From Leptolyngbya sp. SIOISBB (GTDB taxonomy: Bacteria > Cyanobacteriota > Cyanobacteriia > Phormidesmidales > Phormidesmidaceae): DNA of 64,000 bases. The translations under genes were made by a program, and so were the position numbers. Of this stretch, positions 46,151 to 54,568 are shown one piece after another. The DNA is taken from positions 4,898,001-4,962,000 of the forward strand of contig JAAHII010000001.1 in NCBI GenBank assembly GCA_010671905.1, written 5' to 3'. Position 1 is the stretch's first letter. Each line of letters opens with the position of its first letter. The notes beneath the pieces were generated by a model, which was not told the DNA's origin, did not search any database, and saw nothing but the letters and a program-made list of their open reading frames with translations.

Positions 46151-47580
46151 GATGGGTAACAGGTTAAGAGAAAAGCCGAGTTGTCAAGCGGCCTCAAAAA
46201 GGTGGAGAGTAAAGCCTCTAGCTTGTCTTCCATCAGTCTATGAGTGCCGCTCGTTATTCTCGCAACCCTGACCATATCCGTCGTCGCCATGTGCCAGCCC
46301 CGGACAATGAAGCCATCAGCCAGCATCTGCAGGCTCTATTGAGTCCGCTGGTCTATCAGCAACAGGCTTACTACCGGAGCTTGGGCATGCGAGAGCGGAT
46401 TCTGACGCTGCCCTTGATGGTCGCGGCGGTAGTGACCTTGCTGTGGTCTCAGGTGCCCTCGGTGAGGGAGTTGACCCGCATGTTGAATCGCCAAGACTTG
46501 CTGTGGGCGAAAGCGGTTAAGGTGCGTCAGCAATCGCTCAGTGAGCGCTTCTTGAGCTTTCCCGCCGAGTTGTTTGAACGGGTTTTGGAGACACTAGTGC
46601 CTCAACTCCAGCATCGCTTTAAAGAGCGCACCCGGCCCCTGCCCTCCAGTCTTGAGCATGGTTTGCAGCACTTTCAGCAGATTCTGGCGGTCGATGGCTC
46701 GGTGTTAGAAGCCTTGTTTCGTAAACTCGACAGTCTGCAAGCGCTGCCCACTGGCACCTTAGCGGGCAAAATCTGTACGGTGATTGAGCTCACCACGCGC
46801 TTGCCGGTGAAGGTTTGGTTGGAAGAGAACCCCAAGGCTCATGACTGTTGTTTCTTGACAGGCCTCTTGGCGTGGCTGAGCCCTCAAACGTTGCTGGTGT
46901 TAGACCGTGGCTTCTATGACTTCCAATGGTGGGCACAGTTGAGGCAGCGACAGGTCGATTTTATCTGTGCCGGCAAGTCAAATCTGGCCTACACCCTCCT
47001 CCAGAACTTCAGCGTCACAGACAACTTGCGCGACCGGCTCATCCAAGTGGGGGTAGAGAAAGCGGGCACCAGCCCACTCACCTTGCGGCTGGTTGAAGTC
47101 CGCAAGGGCAAAGGATGGCATCGTTACCTGACCTCTGTCCTCGAGCCTGAAGTCTCCCCCCCCTATGTGGTAATCGACCTTTACTGTCGGCGATGGCGCA
47201 TCGAAGAGGCCTTCCTAGTGGCCAAACGGTTGCTCGGGCTGTCCTACCTTTGGACGGGCTCACTCAATGGCATCAAGTTGCAGATTTGGGCGACTTGGGT
47301 AATGTATGCCGTGCTCGTCGATTTATCGGACGCGGTCGCGCAAGTCGTGCAAATGCCGCTCGAGCGGATCTCACTGGAAATGGTTTGGCGCGGACTTTAC
47401 CACTTCAATCACGCCTATCAAAAAGGTCAAGCCCAAGACCCGATTGCCTATCTAGCAGCCCCTGAAAACCGGGATTTAGGCGTTATCAAAGCTCTCCGAA
47501 AACCGCCACAGCAACTTGATTTCACCCCTTTCTTTAACCTCACTTGACCAGCTGACACTGTGCTTAACCTGTCACGCATC
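46151..47580 (+). mobile_element. IS4-family insertion sequence, 1430 bp, apparently intact
   Basis: The left end reads GATGGGTAACAGGTTAAG (46151-46168). The right end, read inward on the opposite strand, is GATGCGTGACAGGTTAAG (47563-47580), 16 of 18 identical. Identical 8-bp direct repeats GCCACATG flank both ends. One uninterrupted transposase gene fills the element. It inserted between the dienelactone hydrolase gene and sigF, so it may affect the sigF upstream region. Confidence 0.9.
46240..47547 (+). CDS. IS4-family DDE transposase
   Basis: A 435-residue transposase. DDE residues are recognisable in ILAVDGSVLEAL (first Asp, about 150), LLVLDRGFYDFQWW (second Asp, about 225) and the C-terminal Glu. 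The YREK signature of IS4 enzymes is perfect: Y-C-R-R-W-R-I-E-E-A-F-L-V-A-K matches Y-x2-R-x3-E-x6-K (about 312-326). The coding frame is uninterrupted, so the element may be active. Confidence 0.93.
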   Translation: MSAARYSRNPDHIRRRHVPAPDNEAISQHLQALLSPLVYQQQAYYRSLGMRERILTLPLMVAAVVTLLWSQVPSVRELTRMLNRQDLLWAKAVKVRQQSLSERFLSFPAELFERVLETLVPQLQHRFKERTRPLPSSLEHGLQHFQQILAVDGSVLEALFRKLDSLQALPTGTLAGKICTVIELTTRLPVKVWLEENPKAHDCCFLTGLLAWLSPQTLLVLDRGFYDFQWWAQLRQRQVDFICAGKSNLAYTLLQNFSVTDNLRDRLIQVGVEKAGTSPLTLRLVEVRKGKGWHRYLTSVLEPEVSPPYVVIDLYCRRWRIEEAFLVAKRLLGLSYLWTGSLNGIKLQIWATWVMYAVLVDLSDAVAQVVQMPLERISLEMVWRGLYHFNHAYQKGQAQDPIAYLAAPENRDLGVIKALRKPPQQLDFTPFFNLT

Positions 47581-47588
47581 GCCACATG
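47581..47588. repeat. Right 8-bp target-site duplication of the IS4 element
   Basis: GCCACATG, identical to 46143-46150, directly follows the right inverted repeat. Confidence 0.88.
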
Positions 47589-47676
47589 ATTGTTTTTATA
47601 AAGTTTTGGTAAGCATTTCCGGAATCCGTAAAATCAACATTGTTGATCGCGAAGTTGGTGACTAGTGTGATTAAGG

Positions 47677-47712
47677 GGTGTAGAAGTCTTTTTCTTAGGT
47701 GCAGAAGTCTTT
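47677..47712. promoter_or_regulatory. 15-bp direct repeat upstream of sigF
   Basis: GGTGTAGAAGTCTTT (47677-47691) and GGTGCAGAAGTCTTT (47698-47712) are direct repeats with period 21, about two helical turns, some 135-170 bases before the sigF start. Two same-face sites suggest binding of a regulator or an unusual promoter. Function unproven. Confidence 0.5.
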
Positions 47713-47846
47713 ATTATTACGAGTATTCTTTAGAGTCTACAGGTGGCAAATCGCCTGATCTAGGCCTGAACGCATTGATCCTGAACTTCTGAAATCAGTC
47801 CTTTACTGCTTGGTTTACAGGTAAGTAGAATCGTCACAGCAAGCGC

Positions 47847-48638
47847 ATGACCCTCCAAAACCTTCACTCAGATTTAAAAGGTACAACAGCTGAACTATTG
47901 CAGCTTTACCAGAAAACACAACAAGCGGAACTTCGGAATCAGCTTGTGCAGCTCAATCTGGGGTTAGTCAGACGTGAGGCACATCGTTGGATCCGACAAT
48001 CTGATGAGTCCTTTGATGATTTGATGCAGGTTGGTAGCTTGGGCCTAATTCGGGCGATTGAGCGTTTCGAATTGGCAAAGGGGTTCGCTTTCAGTTCTTT
48101 TGCCATCCCTTATATCCGGGGTGAAATTCAGCATTACTTACGCGATCGCAGTGCAACTGTGCGGATTCCTCGTAAGTGGCAAAGTCTTGCTTACCAATCT
48201 CGTCAAGCAGTCACGGTGTTGCGAGAAAAATTAAATCGTCAACCAACCGACCAAGAAATTGCTGACTATTTAGAGATTTCTTTGACTGAATGGAGCGAAG
48301 TTAAGCTGGCTATGCGCAATCGTTCTCTGCTGAGTTTAGATGCGCCAGTTTTGGATGAAGGTGCTGATTCGGCCTCCTTGTCAGAGATGCTGCCGGATGC
48401 TAAATATCGCAGTTTTCAGCTTGCAGAAGAGGATCGAATTCGACTGCATCAAGCTCTTCAACAGCTAGAAGAACGCACCCGCAACATTTTGGAATTTGTC
48501 TTTCTGCATGATCTGACCCAAAAGGAAACGGCTGAACGTCTCGGCATTAGCTCAGTGACTGTTTCAAGGCGAGTCAAACAGGGGCTACAACACCTGAAAA
48601 GCTTGATGATCTCCCCTACAGGAGATGAAACCACTTAA
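47847..48638 (+). CDS. sigF: Group 3 sigma factor, SigF-like
   Basis: A 263-residue sigma-70-family factor with region 2 (QVGSLGLIRAIERFELAKGFAFSSFAIPYIRGEI in two blocks, about 53-90), region 3 (RKWQSLAYQSRQ, about 111) and region 4 with helix-turn-helix (LTQKETAERLGISSVTVSRRVKQ, about 228-250). There is no region 1.1, as expected for the SigB/SigF class. In Synechocystis SigF controls type IV pilus and motility genes. The name is by similarity to that class, which in cyanobacteria usually has one member. Confidence 0.85.
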   Translation: MTLQNLHSDLKGTTAELLQLYQKTQQAELRNQLVQLNLGLVRREAHRWIRQSDESFDDLMQVGSLGLIRAIERFELAKGFAFSSFAIPYIRGEIQHYLRDRSATVRIPRKWQSLAYQSRQAVTVLREKLNRQPTDQEIADYLEISLTEWSEVKLAMRNRSLLSLDAPVLDEGADSASLSEMLPDAKYRSFQLAEEDRIRLHQALQQLEERTRNILEFVFLHDLTQKETAERLGISSVTVSRRVKQGLQHLKSLMISPTGDETT

Positions 48639-48714
48639 AGCGTTCCATCCTATAAGAATTGAGTTATCGTTTAGGGGCATTAGTTAATTAAACGATGGGC
48701 GAGGAGGCGGAGCC

Positions 48715-49758
48715 ATGAGCGCAATGCTGTTGATATTGCTATTTCTCCTGGGGGCATTGCTTGCTACTTTAGGAGGCATTATTGGCGTTGTGGATGCCTT
48801 CCGAACGAGTACCTTGTGGGGTATTTTGGCACTTTTGGTGCCATTTGCTCTTTTGGTTTTCTGCATTAAGTTTTGGGGTCAACGTAAATGGGCTCGCAAT
48901 AGCTTACTCATGAGTTTGCTTGGTTTACTCGCAATGGTATTGCCGATTCCTTTGGGCGGTGGCCTTGCCTTTTTTAACGCTCGTAATACCGCTGACCAAG
49001 AGCTAGAAGATTTTGCGGTTGAGGGAGAATCTCCTGAGGGAGAATTTCCTGCCGCGGGTGACGATGTAGCAGATGGTGCTGAAGGCGCAGGTGTAGAGAC
49101 TCCTGCCGCTGCTGAGGGTGAATCAGAACTGTTTGAAGAAGCGATGCTGCCGGGTTTGCCGACTGCTGCAGAGATTGCTCGGGCAGAACTCTTGCCCTCT
49201 ACTGACCCCAACGAGAGATTTAACGAGATTGATAAGGAACGGAATGACCCGTATGCGTTTGTGCCGATTCCGCCGCCTCAAAAAGCACCCCCGCCAGCCC
49301 CTGAAAATGCAGGTGGTGGCGCTAGTCCCAATCCTCAACCCGACGGTGGGCAAGGCGCGACAACACCTGGAGGTGGGCAAGGCGCGACAGCACCTGGAGG
49401 TGGTTCGCCAACGGCACCGACTGAATTACCTGAATTGCCAGAGCCGACGGTGATTGCTTCGCAAGTGCAGGTGACGGGAGTTGCAAGTGTTGACGGGAAG
49501 TCTTATGCCATTGTGAAGGCTCCCAATGAGCCTACCAGCCGGTATGTTCAAGTCGGCGATCGCATTGCTAACGGTACTGTTTTAGTCAAGCGGATTGAAA
49601 ATCCCTCAGGCTCTTCACCCGTGGTGATTTTGGAAGAAAGAGGGCAAGAGATTGCGCTACCCGTAGGTGCCAATGCGTCCCCCAATGAATCGACGACTGA
49701 TGCTACCTCTTCAGCTGATGATGTGGCAGCTTTGCCCGTATTACCCCCCATCCAATAG
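48715..49758 (+). CDS. Membrane protein with Pro/Gly-rich linker and a GspC/PilP-like C-terminal domain
   Basis: A 347-residue protein. Three hydrophobic segments occupy residues 1-90, followed by an acidic Glu/Ala-rich stretch (about 95-140) and a Pro/Gly-rich linker with a 27-bp DNA repeat (GGGQGAT...PGGG). A compact C-terminal domain (about 245-320: VQVTGVASVDGKSYAIV, YVQVGDRIANGTVLVKRI, VVILEERGQEIALPV) follows. That domain's beta pattern resembles the homology region of GspC/PilP secretion and pilus proteins; this is a resemblance, not a proof. It follows sigF by 76 bases with GAGGAGG before its ATG. Confidence 0.7.
   Translation: MSAMLLILLFLLGALLATLGGIIGVVDAFRTSTLWGILALLVPFALLVFCIKFWGQRKWARNSLLMSLLGLLAMVLPIPLGGGLAFFNARNTADQELEDFAVEGESPEGEFPAAGDDVADGAEGAGVETPAAAEGESELFEEAMLPGLPTAAEIARAELLPSTDPNERFNEIDKERNDPYAFVPIPPPQKAPPPAPENAGGGASPNPQPDGGQGATTPGGGQGATAPGGGSPTAPTELPELPEPTVIASQVQVTGVASVDGKSYAIVKAPNEPTSRYVQVGDRIANGTVLVKRIENPSGSSPVVILEERGQEIALPVGANASPNESTTDATSSADDVAALPVLPPIQ
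49345..49398. repeat. 27-bp tandem repeat inside the sigF-downstream gene
   Basis: Two 27-base units (49345-49371 and 49372-49398) differ by one base and begin GGTGGGCAAGGCGCGACA. A third partial unit (GGTGG) follows. The unit is nine codons long, so copy changes keep the frame and only lengthen the Gly/Pro linker. Confidence 0.9.
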
Positions 49759-49838
49759 AAGTTTCCTTCAAAGCCTGTTTGTTGTGATTCCGATCGTTGG
49801 GTGCGTTGGCATAAAACCGCTTGAATAACTATCAATGG

Positions 49839-49871
49839 GCTCGCCAGTCTCTTCGAGATGGCGAGCTTTTT
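49839..49871 (+). terminator. Intrinsic terminator
   Basis: GCTCGCCA (49839-49846) pairs perfectly with TGGCGAGC (49859-49866), followed by TTTTT. It lies 80 bases after the stop of the membrane protein gene and ends the sigF transcript or its downstream part. Confidence 0.88.
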
Positions 49872-50388
49872 GCTCTGCTCCTTTTCCTCGGCGCTCTGTT
49901 TATCCGGTGTGAAGAAGAGCCGATCGCTGACATTTTGACAACAGCGACTTGAACTGAGAATAGAGATTACTTGAGCCACATTCTCTATGTTGCAACGTCA
50001 GTTTATAGATTAGAGCCCTGCTGTTGATGTCCCTCCGTTGAGGCAGTAAGTTGCTGGCTGATCGTCTCAAAAAACGCTCGCTATCTGATCTCAAGTGCGC
50101 TAAAAGCGGAATTTTGAGTGCCGATAAAATGTCTGGGAAGGTCCACTTGTAACTCTGTCACTCAGGGGCAAGAAGTCTCTTTGAGTTCGCGATACCTTTA
50201 GGGTGACTGAGTTCGATTGTGACCTCGATCACTCTCAGAGAGTCGTTTTCAGCGACTGGTTACAAAGAGATATTACGCTCTCAGCCATATCGCATTATGA
50301 CAGGCAGGCAGTCCATTAATGTGAAATTAGAGGGCTTATTCCTCTCATAAATATGATTACCAATTAATAAGAAGGGAGTTAGTTAGTG
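49872..50388. other. Intergenic region upstream of a secreted-protein gene
   Basis: 517 bp with no convincing gene. It must contain the promoter of the gene at 50389; GAAGGGAG close to the start is its ribosome-binding site. No strong hairpin was seen. Confidence 0.5.
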
Positions 50389-50958
50389 ATGAGTGCAGGT
50401 GCATACCTAAAGACAGTTTTCAGTTCTGCTGTTGCTGTTTCTAACCGTTATCACTCATTACATTTGAGTCACTGGCGCTTTATGTTGGGCGGCATTTTGG
50501 GTAGTTTGATGTTGTGTGTAGCAACCAATGCCAGTCCACTACTGAATAACGATGCATCAGACGCTACCTTCTCTAACTCCGATACGATTGAAGATGGCGT
50601 TTATCTATATGGTTCAGCTCCAGAAACAGGAACTTTAGGAGCTGCTTATATGGTGTTTGCTGCTCAAGACTCGCACCTAATGGGGGCGATGTTCATGCCG
50701 CAATCTTCTTTTGACTGCTTCCAGGGTTATCGCGATGGCAATGAACTAGCCTTGCAGATTACCAATAGCTACACTCAAGAGGTCTATGACTATGCGATCG
50801 CGTTAGTCACTGACGATGCACCAATCGCTGCCGCTAACCCTGCAGACTTTGTGTTAGCGCTAGATGGCTTCTATGATCTGGGTACACCTGGGGCATCAGA
50901 GCTGGCAATCTTATCAACTTGCCAAGCAACTCCATCAATTGTCGAGACTGAACTATAA
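50389..50958 (+). CDS. Hypothetical exported protein
   Basis: A 189-residue protein started at the ATG at 50389 (a GTG directly upstream is an alternative), with a hydrophobic export segment at about residues 33-48 (MLGGILGSLMLCVATNAS) after a fairly long polar N-terminus. The mature part is acidic, with three Cys and no recognised domain. It contains repeated Asp/Ala/Leu-rich strands such as TGTLGAAYMVFAAQDSHLMGA. It is probably periplasmic. The gene stands alone. Confidence 0.65.
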   Translation: MSAGAYLKTVFSSAVAVSNRYHSLHLSHWRFMLGGILGSLMLCVATNASPLLNNDASDATFSNSDTIEDGVYLYGSAPETGTLGAAYMVFAAQDSHLMGAMFMPQSSFDCFQGYRDGNELALQITNSYTQEVYDYAIALVTDDAPIAAANPADFVLALDGFYDLGTPGASELAILSTCQATPSIVETEL

Positions 50959-51238
50959 GCAGTCATCTCTAGTTTCTATGCAAAGTATAGAAATGCTTAG
51001 AGAGTAGATAGGGATAGCTGACGATTATAGATTGCCGTTTGCTGGCTTCGTAAAGCTTTGGGGGCTAGGGGCTGACGCTAAGAGTCTTGCTTTTTGAGTG
51101 AGGTGATCTGTCTTTATGCGCTGGCCTTATTGGTCTGACATGATTGATGAATTTCTTGATCGACTTCGTTACAAAGTTGACTGTAGAAAACAAAGCGTTA
51201 TCTTAGTTTGGAAGTTGCGTTGTCGGGGAAGATAGAAG

Positions 51239-51676
51239 GTGAACGCAGCCGAACAGGCAACGAGTATCGAGTTTGCGAGCAAAATTGCGACTGTTGTTCG
51301 TCTATTTAAGCTGGAAATTCCTGACTTACGGGTTGATCTCAAGCCTTGGACAAATGACCAGGATACGCGCTCGCTTGTCGATCCCGACTCTATCGATATT
51401 GGGCTGCATTTTCCCGGCGTTAGTCGTCTCTTTCACTGTCGCAGTCTATTGCTACAAATTCGTTTCTATGACGATCCTGAGAGTCAAAGCAAGCGGGTGA
51501 TTGGTATGGAAATCGGTGGCTATGACCATCGTGGCAAGCAATGGACTTTTTCGACAATTCATCAATGGCGGTTTATGGGCGAGACCGTGCCTGAAGGGAA
51601 GGCTGGCGATTGCTTAAAGAAATGCTGTCAACAAGTCTTTGAGGTTTTCAGTACCTCGTTTGAGGAATCAGCATAG
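51239..51676 (+). CDS. Conserved hypothetical protein
   Basis: A 145-residue soluble protein starting at a GTG with a weak upstream site (GGGGAAG). It contains IPDLRVDLKPWTND, LHFPGVSRLFHCRSLLLQIRFYDD (split blocks) and GYDHRGKQWTFSTIHQW. I do not recognise the family, though I expect cyanobacterial homologues from its composition. No signal peptide or membrane segment. Function unknown. Confidence 0.6.
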   Translation: MNAAEQATSIEFASKIATVVRLFKLEIPDLRVDLKPWTNDQDTRSLVDPDSIDIGLHFPGVSRLFHCRSLLLQIRFYDDPESQSKRVIGMEIGGYDHRGKQWTFSTIHQWRFMGETVPEGKAGDCLKKCCQQVFEVFSTSFEESA

Positions 51677-51809
51677 GGATGACTGTGCTAACTGGATAGC
51701 GGTCGAGTAGCCATATCGATTGGAACATCCTCTCAGCGTTGAGACCTGTTCTCTTGGGGCGTCAGGTCAGCAGCGTTGGCGACTTCAGTTCATACGTTAG
51801 GCAGACAGA

Positions 51810-53048
51810 TTGGTGATGCGTGATCATCGTCCATTTGATGTAGTGGTTTTTGGGGCTACCGGCTTTGTGGGCCAATTGGTGAGTCATGCCCTTTTGCATC
51901 ACACCCGACAAGAGCCTTTGAAGTGGGCGATCGCGGGCCGGTCCGTCTCTAAATTAAAGGCATTGGCAGCGAGGCTTGCTGACGGAAATCTTCAGATATC
52001 CTATATCGTTGCCGATGCTCACGACGAAACGGCTCTGCGAGCCTTGTGTTTACAAACACGAGTCGTGATTTCTACCGTGGGTCCCTATGCTCTGTATGGC
52101 GATACCTTGGTGAAGGTGTGCGCAGAAACGGGAACGCATTATTGTGATTTGACGGGTGAAGCGCCATGGATTCGCCGCATGATCGATCAGCATGACAGTC
52201 AAGCAGCGCAATCGGGAGCCTACCTGGTTAATTGCTGTGGCTTTGATTCGATTCCTTCTGATTTAGGGGTCTTTTACTTACAATCGCAGGCTCAAAAACG
52301 TTGGTACCAGCCTTGTGAATATATCAAGATGCGGCTAGTGGCCGCACAAGGCGGCATCTCTGGAGGCACGATCGCCAGCGGGATTAATCTGGTCAAAGAA
52401 GCTGCTGAAGATCCTAATCTACGGCAAGCGCTGCGAAATCCTTACTTCTTATGCCCAGAGAGTGAGCAGCTCAAGACGCACCCGCCACCCCTGATTGCCG
52501 TACAGTACGACGAAGATTTTCAAGCCTGGGTAACACCTTTTATCATGGCGGAGGTGAACACTCGCATTGTGCTGCGCTCTAACTATTTGCAGAACTATGC
52601 CTATGGCAAAGCGTTTCGCTATGAGGAAGGGCTGGTCACGCAAGGTGGCCCGATTGGTTGGCTAGCCGCTCAAGGACTTAAGGTCAGCTTGGATGGACTC
52701 GTGCTGGCGACAGCGGTGCCTCTATTGCGCGGCTTGTTAGAGACGACCATCTTACCCAAACCAGGTGAGGGGCCTAGCGCAGAGGAACAAGCCCGTGGTG
52801 GTTACGACCTGCGACTGGTCGGCAAAACAGCAGATGGCAAATCTCTGACCGTGCAGGTGAGGGGAGATCGCGATCCGGGTTATGGTTCAACTTCTAAACT
52901 GCTCGCCCAGGCTGCTATCTGTCTGGTTAAAGAGGTTGCTGACCAGCCACAACCGGGGGGGGTTTGGACACCAGCATCCTTGATGGGCCAACCACTGCTA
53001 GACCGTCTCCAACAGTATGCTGGAGTCACATTCACGGTATTGGCGTGA
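51810..53048 (+). CDS. Saccharopine dehydrogenase-like / trans-acting enoyl reductase family protein
   Basis: A 412-residue protein with an N-terminal Rossmann NADP-binding domain (VVVFGATGFVGQLVSHAL, about 11-28). Family blocks follow: VVISTVGPYALYGDTLVKVC (about 85-104), THYCDLTGEAPW and VNCCGFDSIPSDLGV (about 143-157). This pattern fits the saccharopine-dehydrogenase-like enoyl-reductase family, whose mycobacterial members act in trans on polyketide lipids. Here the substrate is unknown; an NADP-dependent reduction is the safe prediction. Convergent with the UbiH-like gene (71-base gap). Confidence 0.85.
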   Translation: MVMRDHRPFDVVVFGATGFVGQLVSHALLHHTRQEPLKWAIAGRSVSKLKALAARLADGNLQISYIVADAHDETALRALCLQTRVVISTVGPYALYGDTLVKVCAETGTHYCDLTGEAPWIRRMIDQHDSQAAQSGAYLVNCCGFDSIPSDLGVFYLQSQAQKRWYQPCEYIKMRLVAAQGGISGGTIASGINLVKEAAEDPNLRQALRNPYFLCPESEQLKTHPPPLIAVQYDEDFQAWVTPFIMAEVNTRIVLRSNYLQNYAYGKAFRYEEGLVTQGGPIGWLAAQGLKVSLDGLVLATAVPLLRGLLETTILPKPGEGPSAEEQARGGYDLRLVGKTADGKSLTVQVRGDRDPGYGSTSKLLAQAAICLVKEVADQPQPGGVWTPASLMGQPLLDRLQQYAGVTFTVLA

Positions 53049-53119
53049 GGGCATAGAGTAGAGAAGTCTTAGAACCTCCTATGTAGTCAGCCGATGGCTG
53101 CTGAATTTGGCTAGATCCA

Positions 53120-54391
53120 TCACGCTTTCACTGCCGGAGGAGTAGCCTTGATTTGGCTAAGGGCTGGGCGACGCCCCCAAAAGCCAGTCATAAATTTGAG
53201 TGCCAGAACTTTGCATAGAGGAACATTGCGTAGGAACCACAACCCTAGTCGCCGGAACTGCACAATGGGCCACCAGTTATTGGAGAACATGCGATCTAAA
53301 AAGTCAGTAAACCCAAGAATGGCTAAATTTTCGACTTTACGCCAGCGTTCATAGCGCTTGAGAATCTTGAGGTCACCAATATCTTCACCCCGTAAATGTG
53401 CCTCAGAGAGAATTTGCGCCAGCGCTGCGGCATCGCGAATACCGAGGTTGAGTCCTTGTCCAGCTACTGGATGACACCGATGAGCGGCATCGCCAACTAA
53501 GGCGACTCGGTGGCGAACGTAATTGCGACTTTGCAAAAGCTGGACAGGAAAAACGAGGCGATCGCTAGTGAGTTGCAGCTTCCCTAGAAAACCGCCAGTG
53601 TAATACTCTAATTCTGACAGAAATTGTGCCTCATCCAAAGTCTGCAAGGCTTTCGCCTCGGCATGGGGAGCGGTCCAGACAATGTGATAACGATTGCCGG
53701 CTAGGGGTAAAACTCCCATGGGGCCATCAGGCCAGAACCGCTCAAAGGCAATGTCGTTGCGGGGAGACTCATGGGTAATCATGAACGTCAGACAAGACTG
53801 CCAATATTTCCAACCCCAGGTGCTAATGTCAGCACTTTCTCGAACGCCCGATCGCGGTCCATCTGCTCCCACAACTAGGCGCGATCGCAGCCGTTGGGGG
53901 TGGCCTGCCACATCTAACTCAATCACGGCTCCATCGGTTTGATAAGTAACCTGGGTGAGCCGAGCGGGACACAGCCACTGCACAGCTTCGCATTCAGTGT
54001 TGATGAAATCTTGCAGCGCTCGCAGCAGAATGCGATGTTCGCCGACGTATCCCAAAAACTCGGTGCCTAAGTCTGTGGGCTCAAATTTGACCAAACGAGG
54101 AGAATCGGCATCTGAAAGGTAAATGTGATGATATTTGCCGATATAGGGAAAAATTCGCTCCCAAACACCGATGCCCTCGAAAATCTGCCCGGATAAAGGC
54201 GAGAGGGCATAGCCCCGTTCTCTGGCCGCAGCGGCCTCTAGCGTATTGGCTTCAACGATGGTGACTGATAGCCCTGAATCAGCGAGGGCGGCGGCGAGAG
54301 TAGCCCCGACAACCCCCCCGCCAACAATGGCAAGATCACAGTCGTAAGTCTTTGTTGACTGCAGATATTCGGTGCGTGGCAAATCTTGCAT
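53120..54391 (-). CDS. UbiH/COQ6-family FAD-dependent hydroxylase
   Basis: A 423-residue flavin monooxygenase. The FAD-binding GxGxxG is in DLAIVGGGVVGATLAAALADSG (two blocks, about 19-40), the DG motif is VVGADGPRSGVRE (about 176) and the GD motif is VALVGDAAHRCHPVAGQGLNLG (about 297-318). In other bacteria UbiH hydroxylates the quinone ring during ubiquinone synthesis. Cyanobacteria make plastoquinone and lack ubiquinone, so the ring substrate is not established. It neighbours the MPBQ/MSBQ methyltransferase on the same strand, which favours a quinone-related role. Confidence 0.88.
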   Translation of the reverse strand: MQDLPRTEYLQSTKTYDCDLAIVGGGVVGATLAAALADSGLSVTIVEANTLEAAAARERGYALSPLSGQIFEGIGVWERIFPYIGKYHHIYLSDADSPRLVKFEPTDLGTEFLGYVGEHRILLRALQDFINTECEAVQWLCPARLTQVTYQTDGAVIELDVAGHPQRLRSRLVVGADGPRSGVRESADISTWGWKYWQSCLTFMITHESPRNDIAFERFWPDGPMGVLPLAGNRYHIVWTAPHAEAKALQTLDEAQFLSELEYYTGGFLGKLQLTSDRLVFPVQLLQSRNYVRHRVALVGDAAHRCHPVAGQGLNLGIRDAAALAQILSEAHLRGEDIGDLKILKRYERWRKVENLAILGFTDFLDRMFSNNWWPIVQFRRLGLWFLRNVPLCKVLALKFMTGFWGRRPALSQIKATPPAVKA

Positions 54392-54489
54392 TATTAAAGA
54401 ATTGAGTGAACTGAAATGAGGTTCTTTAACTTGAATGTAACGGTATTAGCCGAATGATGCTGTGTAGAGATGCCGAAATTTAAAGCTGC

Positions 54490-54533
54490 GAAAGCCCTTT
54501 GCACAACCACATCTAGGCAATGAAAGGGCTTTC
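54490..54533 (-). terminator. Hairpin after the MPBQ/MSBQ methyltransferase gene
   Basis: GAAAGCCCTTT (54490-54500) pairs perfectly with AAAGGGCTTTC (54523-54533) around a 22-base loop. It lies 35 bases downstream of the methyltransferase stop and upstream of the UbiH-like gene. No long T-run follows, so termination may be partial. Confidence 0.6.
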
Positions 54534-54568
54534 ATCACGAACTGATAACCTCGCAAACATTGAGGAGT

